A stretch of DNA of 64,000 nucleotides from assembly GCA_934647165.1 (NCBI GenBank), contig CAKUFA010000001.1, positions 93,836 through 157,835 of the forward strand, written 5' to 3'. The notes beneath the pieces are model-generated. The model made no database searches. It was not told the DNA's origin and saw nothing but the letters and a program-made list of their open reading frames with translations. Position 1 is the stretch's first letter; every line of letters starts with the position of its first letter. The stretch is from an uncultured Clostridia bacterium. Its GTDB lineage: Bacteria > Bacillota > Clostridia > Christensenellales > Aristaeellaceae. The translations under genes were made by a program, and so were the position numbers. Positions 31,741 through 38,671 of this stretch are shown one piece after another.

Positions 31741-34098
31741 ATGCCTAGAAAGAAAAAAAACGAGCTGACCATGCCGGTGCTGGCCCTCAGGGGACTGATG
31801 GTTTTCCCGCACATGGTGCTGCATTTTGACGTAGGTCGCGCCAAATCTGTTGCTGCACTGGAAAAGGCAATGACAGAGGATCAGCACATTTTTCTGGTTG
31901 CACAGAAGGATGCAGAAGTGGAAGACCCCGCGCTGGAGGATTTGTGTCATGTGGGCACCATCGCTACGGTGAAGCAGGTGATGAATCTGCCGGGTGATTC
32001 TATCCGCGTGCTGGTGGAAGGCGAGCAAAGAGGCGAGCTTCGAGCCATCACACAGGAAGAACCCTGCCTGCTGGGCGATATCCGTCCTGTGGAGGATGCT
32101 TCCATAGGGGAAAATGTGGAACTGCAGGCATTGGTGCGTGCTACGCAGGATTATTTTGAAGAGTACGCAAAAGCAAGCCAGCGTGTGTCACAGGAAACAG
32201 TCAACTCCGTGCGCGATGTTGATGCGCCTGAGCAAATTGCCGATATTATCGCCGCCAATGTGCTCACACGCGTGGAAGACCGGCAGAAGATTCTGGAAGA
32301 ACTGAATCTCAGCCAAAGACTGGAGAGCCTGTGCGGTATCCTTGCGCGGGAAACCGAGCTGGTAGGCGTGGAAAAGCAGGTGCAGGCCCGCATCAAAAAG
32401 CAGATTGAAAAAAACCAGAAGGACTATTATCTGCGTGAGCACATCAAAGCCATACAGAACGAGCTGGGCGATACGGACTCCACCGATGTGGACGACCTGC
32501 GCGAACGCATGAAAAAAACGCCCCTGAATGAGGAGGCGCGGCAGAAGTGCGAGAAAGAGCTGGAACGGCTTAGCCGCATGGCGCCAGGCACGCCGGAGAT
32601 TGGCGTGAGCCGCACGTATATCGAGTGGATTCTTGATCTGCCGTGGGGCAAAACAACGCCGGACAACCTGGACCTCAAGCGTGCGCGCAAGGTGTTGGCG
32701 GAAAACCATTATGGGCTGGATAAGGTGAAGGAGCGCATCATTGAATATTTGGCAGTGCTGCGCATGAAAAAGGATATGAAAGGCCCGATCCTCTGTTTTG
32801 TCGGCCCGCCAGGCGTGGGCAAAACGTCGATCGTCCGCTCCATTGCTAAGGCTGTGGGACGCAAGTTTGTGCAAATGTCCCTTGGCGGCGTGCGGGATGA
32901 GGCAGAAATTCGAGGTCATCGCCGCACCTATATTGGTGCGATTCCGGGCCGCATTATCGCAGGGATGAAGCAGGCAGGCACCATGAATCCGGTGTTCCTG
33001 TTTGATGAAATTGACAAAATGTCCAGCGATATGCGCGGCGATCCGGCCAGCGCCATGCTGGAGGTGCTGGATGCGGAACAGAACAATGCTTTCCGCGACC
33101 ACTACATGGAGCTTCCTTTCGACCTGAGCCAGGTGATGTTCATCACAACTGCTAACTCGGTAGATACCATTCCGGGACCGCTGCTGGATCGTATGGAAAT
33201 CATTGAGGTTCCCTCCTACACAGAGGAAGAAAAGCTGCAAATTGCCAAGCGGCATCTGCTGCCCAAACAGATTGAGGCTCATGGCTTGCAGCCGAAAGCA
33301 GTGCGCATGAGCGATAAGGTGATGCGTGAACTTATCGAGGGGTATACCCGCGAAGCAGGCGTGCGCACGCTGGAAAGAACCATTGCCAAAGTGGTGCGCA
33401 AGGCCGCGGTGACCATGCTGGATACCGATGTGACCGAGGTGACGGTGAACAGCAATGTGCTGCATCAGTATCTGGGCGCGGCACGCTATACAAGAGAAAT
33501 GCCTGAAAAGGAACCACGTATCGGCGTGGTCAACGGCCTTGCATACACCACCGTGGGCGGCGAAATGCTGGAGGTGGAGTGCGCCGTGATGCCGGGCAAG
33601 GGCACGCTGCAACTTACCGGGCAGTTGGGCGATGTGATGAAGGAATCTGCAGAAGCGGCGTTTACCTGGGTGCGTGCGCACAGCAGGGAACTGGGGCTCA
33701 AGGATGACTTTTACAAGGACAAGGATATTCACATTCACGTGCCTGAAGGCGCAGTGCCCAAGGACGGCCCCAGCGCGGGCGTGACCATGACCACGGCGTT
33801 GGTAAGCGTGCTGACAGGCATCCCTGTACGCCAGGATGTGGCGATGACGGGGGAAATCACCCTGCGCGGGCGTGTGCTGCCCATTGGCGGCCTGAAGGAA
33901 AAGAGTCTTGCCGCTTATCGCGCGGGTATCCGCGTACTGATTATCCCCAAAGAGAATGTGAAGGATCTGGAAGAGATTCCGCCGCATGTGCTTAGCCAGT
34001 TCCGTGTGGTGACGGCTGAACAGATTGAGGATGTGCTGAAGAACGCCCTGGTGAAGCAGCCGGGCAAGGAGAGCGACAGTGGAAATCAAAACGGCTGA
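31741..34098 (+). CDS. lon: ATP-dependent protease LonA
   Basis: A 785-residue soluble Lon protease that degrades misfolded and regulatory proteins. The N-terminal substrate domain begins MPVLALRGLMVFPHMV. The AAA+ module has Walker A GPPGVGKT near 355-362 and NPVFLFDEIDKM. The protease domain has the catalytic serine near 678 in PKDGPSAGVTM and the lysine near 721 in LKEKSLAAYRAG. Its length is normal for LonA. The last 20 bases overlap engB, as in the lon-ysxC pair of other Firmicutes. Confidence 0.97.
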   Translation: MPRKKKNELTMPVLALRGLMVFPHMVLHFDVGRAKSVAALEKAMTEDQHIFLVAQKDAEVEDPALEDLCHVGTIATVKQVMNLPGDSIRVLVEGEQRGELRAITQEEPCLLGDIRPVEDASIGENVELQALVRATQDYFEEYAKASQRVSQETVNSVRDVDAPEQIADIIAANVLTRVEDRQKILEELNLSQRLESLCGILARETELVGVEKQVQARIKKQIEKNQKDYYLREHIKAIQNELGDTDSTDVDDLRERMKKTPLNEEARQKCEKELERLSRMAPGTPEIGVSRTYIEWILDLPWGKTTPDNLDLKRARKVLAENHYGLDKVKERIIEYLAVLRMKKDMKGPILCFVGPPGVGKTSIVRSIAKAVGRKFVQMSLGGVRDEAEIRGHRRTYIGAIPGRIIAGMKQAGTMNPVFLFDEIDKMSSDMRGDPASAMLEVLDAEQNNAFRDHYMELPFDLSQVMFITTANSVDTIPGPLLDRMEIIEVPSYTEEEKLQIAKRHLLPKQIEAHGLQPKAVRMSDKVMRELIEGYTREAGVRTLERTIAKVVRKAAVTMLDTDVTEVTVNSNVLHQYLGAARYTREMPEKEPRIGVVNGLAYTTVGGEMLEVECAVMPGKGTLQLTGQLGDVMKESAEAAFTWVRAHSRELGLKDDFYKDKDIHIHVPEGAVPKDGPSAGVTMTTALVSVLTGIPVRQDVAMTGEITLRGRVLPIGGLKEKSLAAYRAGIRVLIIPKENVKDLEEIPPHVLSQFRVVTAEQIEDVLKNALVKQPGKESDSGNQNG

Positions 34099-34711
34099 GT
34101 TTATCACTTCCATGGCAAGCTATGGCGATTTTGCCGGGCGAGGGCTGAAGCAGATTGCGGTTGCAGGCAAGAGCAATGTGGGCAAAAGCAGCCTGATTAA
34201 CTGCCTTTGCCGCCGCAATAAATTGGCGCGAACCAGCGCTACGCCGGGCAAAACACGGCTCATCAATGTCTTTCGGCTCAATGGCGAGGAGGGGTTCCAT
34301 CTCATTGATTTGCCCGGCTATGGCTTTGCCCGTGTGGACAAGCAGGAAAAGGCACGTTGGGGACAAATGATGCAGGACTATTTTCAAAAAGCGCAGGAGC
34401 TTCGCCATGTGTTCTGTCTGGTGGATATTCGTCATGAACCCACGGAGGACGATAAAACCATGAATACGTTCCTCAGGCAGATGGACATTCCCTTTACGGT
34501 GATTGCTACCAAGGCGGACAAGATCAGCCGCGGAGCAAGGCAGAAGCAGCTGGCACCCATTTGCCGTGCACTGCTTGTGCAGCCGTGGGAGATCATTTGC
34601 TTTTCCAGTGAGGATCGCACGGGGCGGGAAGAACTGCTTGCACGCATTGAAGAAGTGCTGCGCGATGAACCTGACGATGCGCAGGCGCATAGCATGGAGC
34701 AGCCCAACTGA
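34079..34711 (+). CDS. engB: Ribosome biogenesis GTPase YsxC/EngB
   Basis: A 210-residue GTPase needed for 50S subunit assembly. G1 is GKSNVGKSS (30-38), G2 is in SATPGKT, G3 is DLPGYG and G4 is TKADK. The start is GTG at 34079, inside the end of lon, preceded by CAAGGAGA. The lon-engB order is conserved in Firmicutes. Confidence 0.95.
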   Translation: MEIKTAEFITSMASYGDFAGRGLKQIAVAGKSNVGKSSLINCLCRRNKLARTSATPGKTRLINVFRLNGEEGFHLIDLPGYGFARVDKQEKARWGQMMQDYFQKAQELRHVFCLVDIRHEPTEDDKTMNTFLRQMDIPFTVIATKADKISRGARQKQLAPICRALLVQPWEIICFSSEDRTGREELLARIEEVLRDEPDDAQAHSMEQPN

Positions 34712-34738
34712 AACCATGGGCTGTGGGAGGTCTGTTCC

Positions 34739-35062
34739 GTGATGATGCGATATGTCTATGCCCATGAGCCTGCCATGACGCGGCAGGAGGCGGCGCTGCT
34801 GTCGGCGCTGCCACAGAGAAGCACTTCCATATCTCGCCGCAGCATGCTGTGGCCGCATACGATAGAAGGGTTTATCAGCACAACGGAGCCGGAAAAGAGG
34901 GCCGACACGAACGTCTCAACAAGGCGGGGCAGCGTGGCAGGCCGCGCCATTCTCACAGCAGCAGGTATTTCGCTGCCGGGGGTCGAAGGAATGCGCCGTG
35001 GCTTGTGCACCTATTGGGATAGGCAGCGCAGCGCGGAACAGTGGTGCGCATATCTGCAATAA
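34739..35062 (+). CDS. Hypothetical protein, 107 residues
   Basis: An arginine-rich small protein that I do not recognise. It begins MMMRYVYAHEPAMTRQEAAL and ends RSAEQWCAYLQ. GGGAGG lies eight bases before GTG 34739 and 11 bases before ATG 34742, so either may be the start. It follows engB by 27 bases and is closed by a strong terminator, so it is probably the last gene of the lon-engB unit. No membrane segment or known motif is visible. Confidence 0.5.
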   Translation: MMMRYVYAHEPAMTRQEAALLSALPQRSTSISRRSMLWPHTIEGFISTTEPEKRADTNVSTRRGSVAGRAILTAAGISLPGVEGMRRGLCTYWDRQRSAEQWCAYLQ

Positions 35063-35072
35063 CGGCAAAAGA

Positions 35073-35112
35073 AAAGGGCTGCTGACAGGAGAAGCTCCAT
35101 CAGCAGCCCTTT
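35073..35112. terminator. Bidirectional terminator between convergent genes
   Basis: AAAGGGCTGCTGA (35073-35085) and TCAGCAGCCCTTT (35100-35112) are perfect 13-bp arms. The stem serves the lon-engB unit and the convergent CAP gene. Confidence 0.85.
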
Positions 35113-35121
35113 GGTATGCAC

Positions 35122-35847
35122 TTACCGTACAAAAATCTGCGTTACGTACACATAGCCGTTTTTATCCATGCATACGCCGATGCCAACCTTTGTCCAGGAG
35201 GAAGAGAGAATGTTGCGCCTATGCCCTTCGGAGGACATGAAGGCCGCCTGCGCCTTGGTGATGTTCGCATGATGGGCGATGTTTTCCCCGGCAGCGGTGA
35301 AAGTATATCCGAAACGATCCAACATATCGCTCACGCGGCCATAAGTGGGCGATTCATGGGCAAAGTATCCTTTGTCCCGCATGTCTTCGGATTTGAGACG
35401 CGCCAGACGGGAAAGCTCCGGATCAAGAGCCAAAGCGGACAATCCGTTGCTTTTTCGGTCGGAATTGAGCAAATTCCATGCGTTTTGCTCTTGCACAGAG
35501 ATGGAAACGGTAGTATAATCTTCATCCATGGAAGGGGACTTCGTTGGCTGCGCGCCTGGCGCGGCGGTGGGCGCAGGCGCTTCTTCCGTGGGCGCAGGTG
35601 CAGGCGTGGTGGGATTTGCCGGTTCTTCTGTGGGACAGAGGGTTGATGCGGGTGTGTTTGTTGCCGCTGCTGTGGGCAAAACAGGAGCTTGCGTGGGGAC
35701 GGGTGTCATTACCGGTTCCGCACAGTTCGTTTCCTGCCGATAGGGCCAACCGCGATAACCGAATTGGGAGGTCGGAACTTCCGCATGAGTGGGCAGGGCG
35801 GCTGTTAGCAGCATCGCGGCTGCAAGGATTGCAGTTTGCTTTTGCAT
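35122..35847 (-). CDS. Secreted CAP (SCP/PR1) domain protein
   Basis: A 241-residue exported protein. A signal peptide (MQKQTAILAAAMLLTAALPT) is followed by a Pro/Thr/Ala-rich linker of about 70 residues and a C-terminal CAP domain. In that domain NAWNLLNSDRKSNGLSALAL, DKGYFAHESPTYG, AGENIAHH and SEGHRRNILSSSWTKVGIG are the family hallmarks. CAP proteins bind lipids or sterols or act on walls; YkwD of Bacillus is a relative. The start is the ATG at 35847 (GGAGG upstream); the longer in-frame reading covers a palindromic leader. The start codon is about 20 bases from a perfect 15-bp inverted repeat. Confidence 0.9.
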   Translation of the reverse strand: MQKQTAILAAAMLLTAALPTHAEVPTSQFGYRGWPYRQETNCAEPVMTPVPTQAPVLPTAAATNTPASTLCPTEEPANPTTPAPAPTEEAPAPTAAPGAQPTKSPSMDEDYTTVSISVQEQNAWNLLNSDRKSNGLSALALDPELSRLARLKSEDMRDKGYFAHESPTYGRVSDMLDRFGYTFTAAGENIAHHANITKAQAAFMSSEGHRRNILSSSWTKVGIGVCMDKNGYVYVTQIFVR

Positions 35848-35865
35848 GTCGTTTGTACCTCCAAG

Positions 35866-35903
35866 AGTATAGTTACGAATGTATTTCAATTCGTAACTAT
35901 ACT
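35866..35903. repeat. 15-bp perfect inverted repeat in the CAP gene leader
   Basis: AGTATAGTTACGAAT (35866-35880) and ATTCGTAACTATACT (35889-35903) are perfect inverted copies with an 8-bp centre. The repeat lies between the CAP gene and the divergent zinc-site gene. It has no T run, so it looks like an operator or a leader RNA stem ending five bases before the CAP ribosome site, and not a terminator. Confidence 0.85.
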
Positions 35904-36007
35904 GTAACATTTGTGCCTGCCATTCGTCAAATGAAATGGCAACCTGTTGCCATGGAAAAAATAAGCTGGTTTTCGGGTTCCAAGCCCGGGAAAGAGGAGG
36001 ATCATCC

Positions 36008-36421
36008 ATGAAACTGATTAAGTGCCCCCGTTGCGAACTGAATTACATCACTGAAAATGAAAAATACTGCAAGGTTTGCCTGCGGGAGATGAAGGGCGAA
36101 ACGCCCAAGGACGAAGTGGAGCTGTGCAGCGTGTGCAATGAGGCGCCTGCATTGCCCGGCAGGGATGTATGCCTGTTCTGTCTCAAGGAGATGGGCGGTG
36201 ACGACGGGCATGGCCACAATGAGGAAACCGAAGAACCGGTGGATTCTTCCACCATTGCCGCAATGGATTCCGTGAGCACAATGGATGAAATCATCCCGGA
36301 GATTGATGATGATATTCCTTCCCAGGAATACGGCGAGATAGAGAACGAGCTGAGCCTGGAGAGCGTCCGTGAAGACGAGGAAAACCAGGACGACGACGAT
36401 GAGGAAGAGGATGACCAGTGA
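36008..36421 (+). CDS. Small double zinc-site protein with acidic tail
   Basis: A 137-residue protein of unknown function. Two four-cysteine sites are visible: C6xxC9...C21xxC24 and C40xxC43...C55xxC58, like tandem zinc ribbons. The second half is strongly acidic and ends DDDDEEEDDQ. Such layouts occur in nucleic-acid or ribosome-associated proteins, but I cannot assign one. The start is the ATG at 36008 with GAGGAGG upstream. The phosphoesterase gene follows after 33 bases on the same strand. Confidence 0.7.
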   Translation: MKLIKCPRCELNYITENEKYCKVCLREMKGETPKDEVELCSVCNEAPALPGRDVCLFCLKEMGGDDGHGHNEETEEPVDSSTIAAMDSVSTMDEIIPEIDDDIPSQEYGEIENELSLESVREDEENQDDDDEEEDDQ

Positions 36422-36454
36422 CCGCTGCGATGCTGAGTGAGGAAGGAAGCACGA

Positions 36455-37162
36455 ATGCGCCTGTTTGCCATTGGGGATTTGCACCTGCCCGGGGGCGAGG
36501 AAAAGCCCATGGATATTTTCGGCGCCCATTGGGAAAACCACTTTGACCGCATTTGCGCTGACTGGTGCGCCAGGGTGAATGAGGAAGACGTGGTGCTGAT
36601 TCCAGGGGATATTTCCTGGGCGATGCAGCTGCGCGCTGCGCTGCCGGATCTCGCGGCCATTGGTGCCTTGCCGGGGCGCAAGCTGATGATTAAGGGCAAC
36701 CATGATTATTGGTGGAGCGCAATCGGTCAGGTGAGAGCCAACCTTCCTGCAGGCATGCAGGCGCTGCAGCACGATGCGGTGGAAACGGAGCAGGCGGTGA
36801 TTTGCGGTACCCGCGGCTGGCTGCTTCCAACAGGAGACGCCGGCTTTTCTGAAGAGGATAGGAAAATTGCCAACCGGGAGCTGATGCGGCTGGAAATGTC
36901 CCTGAAAGCAGCGGTGGCGCTAAAGGCTGACAAACCCCTGGTGGTGATGACACATTTTCCTCCCTTGCTGGATATGATGCGGGATACGGAGGTGACGGCG
37001 CTATTGGAACGCTACCCCGTGCACACGGTTGCGTATGGCCATCTTCATGGCGCAGGCATCCGCGCAGGCTTTAACGGCATGCATCACGGCATTCGCTATT
37101 GTTTGACTTCTTGCGATGCGCTGGATTTTCGCCTTGCGGAACTCCCGTTGACAGAAGCGTGA
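36455..37162 (+). CDS. Metallophosphoesterase (calcineurin-like)
   Basis: A 235-residue dinuclear-metal phosphoesterase. The motifs in order are AIGDLHLPGG, LIPGDISWAM, KGNHDYWWSA, MTHFPP and YGHLHGAG, the complete metal-binding set. It has no signal peptide and is presumably cytoplasmic. The start is the ATG at 36455 after GGAAG. Related proteins are annotated only as phosphoesterases, and the natural substrate is unknown. Confidence 0.88.
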   Translation: MRLFAIGDLHLPGGEEKPMDIFGAHWENHFDRICADWCARVNEEDVVLIPGDISWAMQLRAALPDLAAIGALPGRKLMIKGNHDYWWSAIGQVRANLPAGMQALQHDAVETEQAVICGTRGWLLPTGDAGFSEEDRKIANRELMRLEMSLKAAVALKADKPLVVMTHFPPLLDMMRDTEVTALLERYPVHTVAYGHLHGAGIRAGFNGMHHGIRYCLTSCDALDFRLAELPLTEA

Positions 37163-37232
37163 GCAGGCAGAAAAAAAGTTTGTTACGTTTTGCAAACATA
37201 TTATGCGTTGAATACAAAAATCAAGCAGAAAG

Positions 37233-37264
37233 AACGTTCGCCCAAAAGGCGAAACGTTTTTTTT
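37233..37264 (+). terminator. Terminator before the division/wall cluster
   Basis: AACGTTCGCC pairs with GGCGAAACGTT, with one mismatch, followed by a run of eight T residues. The remainder of the 37163-37467 gap holds the mraZ promoter and no gene. Confidence 0.8.
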
Positions 37265-37389
37265 ATGCCTTAAAACACGTGGCGTTGAATAAGAACAGCT
37301 TTGGGGAAAATGAAAAAAGTATGACAAAATATCGTTTTCTAATGCAACAAATAAGCGCGTAAAAAGAAAAGAGAAAACTGTCGCACCCC

Positions 37390-37418
37390 TTGCAAAGAAA
37401 GAAAAGGTGGGTTAAAAT
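37390..37418 (+). promoter_or_regulatory. Promoter of mraZ and the dcw cluster
   Basis: TTGCAA (37390-37395), a 17-bp spacer and TAAAAT (37413-37418), 50 bases before mraZ. MraZ usually represses its own operon through GTG-rich repeats; the local GGTGGG and GTGGG stretches are too weak to call as such. Confidence 0.6.
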
Positions 37419-37467
37419 GGAGATCGTAGGATAAAAGCGTGGGTGAAAGTGGAAGGAGATGAACCGG

Positions 37468-38019
37468 ATGGATGAAAAGCAGCCAATCGATCCGTCTGGC
37501 GATTGCTCTGTCCACAACCAAAGCGCGGAGGATGCCGCTCTTTTGGAAAAATACAACAAGATTTTTATCGGCGAGTATTCCCACAGTCTGGACAGCAAGG
37601 GGCGAATTATTGTGCCTTTGGCGTTCCGTGAAGGACTTGGGGATACGTTCTATATTGGTCCGAGCTTTAACTTTGAAAGTATCGCGTTGTACCCCAACCT
37701 GGTGTGGGCAAAACTGCGGGACGGATATGCAAAGATCAGCCGGTTTGACAGCGGCTTGAAGCGATACCTGGAGCAGTTTGACGCACTATGTTATCGCGGA
37801 CAGGAGTGCGATTCGCAGGGGCGTATCCTGTTGCCTTCCCGCATCCGGCAGCGGATTTTGGGAGAGGAAAAGGATGTAACCATTGCAGGTAATAATGATT
37901 TCGTTCGCATTGTGGCGCGGCCTGCGGGCGAGGAGCAGTTCGAGCAGTTCAAGAACGATCTGCCGGGCTTGCTGGATCGCATCGACCTGCTGATGCAGAA
38001 CATGGAGCATGGTTCTTGA
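37468..38019 (+). CDS. mraZ: MraZ transcriptional regulator with N-terminal extension
   Basis: A 183-residue AbrB-like DNA-binding protein that normally heads and represses the dcw cluster. The two DXXXR motifs are DSKGR (42-46) and DSQGR. The family usually begins at MFIGEY, so about 31 extra residues, including two cysteines-free acidic turns and a Q/S-rich stretch, precede the fold. The ATG at 37468 has GGAAGGAG nine bases upstream; the ATG at 37459 touches the ribosome site. The next gene is not rsmH (mraW), unlike most clusters. Confidence 0.9.
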   Translation: MDEKQPIDPSGDCSVHNQSAEDAALLEKYNKIFIGEYSHSLDSKGRIIVPLAFREGLGDTFYIGPSFNFESIALYPNLVWAKLRDGYAKISRFDSGLKRYLEQFDALCYRGQECDSQGRILLPSRIRQRILGEEKDVTIAGNNDFVRIVARPAGEEQFEQFKNDLPGLLDRIDLLMQNMEHGS

Positions 38020-38040
38020 CCCTGGAAGGAGTGAATAGAC

Positions 38041-38637
38041 ATGATGGCGCAGGGGGCGTATGTGGAACGCTCTCGCCGCGGGGCGAAAATGAAAAGACAG
38101 GATATGCGGAAAGGAACGGTTAACAATACCACCCGCGGCCGCATGAATGTGTGCGTGGACGCAGTAGAGGATGCCAGCGAATGGTATGGCCGCGGCGCAG
38201 AAGGCGTTTTGGGACTGGGCTTTTCCGGTAAGCTACGCCAACCGGTGACGGATACCGCCTATGTGGAGCCTGCACCGGTAATCAGCCACAAGGGCGTGAG
38301 GCACAACTGGGGTGTGGTGATGATCGCGCTGTTCTGTTTTGTGCTCGCACTGTCACTCATCATGGGTATGGTGGCTAATCAAAGCCAGCGCAATGCCGTC
38401 AATAACCTGACGCAGAGCATTGCCAGCCAGAAAAGGCTCAATGAAGTAAAGGAGCAAACCCTGGCTCAAAAAGCCAGCGACATCAACGTGGGCTACCAGG
38501 CGGCGCAGATGAACATGATTCCTGCCAAGTCGGTGGATGTGATTTCAATCACGCTGCCGGCAACGGTGGCAGCACCGGTGACGCTCACGGGAGATGTGAT
38601 TGGCAGCGATAAACTGGCTGCCATTCTTGGAGAATAA
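38041..38637 (+). CDS. FtsL-like single-span membrane protein
   Basis: A 198-residue protein with a basic N-terminal cytoplasmic part (RSRRGAKMKRQDMRKG) and one membrane helix near 92-112 (WGVVMIALFCFVLALSLIMG). A coiled-coil-like segment follows (QRNAVNNLTQSIASQKRLNE, VKEQTLAQKA), then an outer tail. Position between mraZ and the PBP gene and this topology fit FtsL, which scaffolds FtsB/DivIC and FtsQ. FtsL sequences are poorly conserved, so the call rests on topology and context. Confidence 0.65.
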   Translation: MMAQGAYVERSRRGAKMKRQDMRKGTVNNTTRGRMNVCVDAVEDASEWYGRGAEGVLGLGFSGKLRQPVTDTAYVEPAPVISHKGVRHNWGVVMIALFCFVLALSLIMGMVANQSQRNAVNNLTQSIASQKRLNEVKEQTLAQKASDINVGYQAAQMNMIPAKSVDVISITLPATVAAPVTLTGDVIGSDKLAAILGE

Positions 38638-38671
38638 CACTTTCATCATCATTGCGTGAGGAGGTCGGGGC

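Noticed and set aside
32188..34113. 641-codon open frame on the minus strand
   Set aside because: It is fully antisense to lon, which has intact catalytic motifs.
35848..36009. 54-residue N-terminal extension of the CAP protein
   Set aside because: It would place a clear signal peptide in the middle of the protein and cross the inverted repeat.
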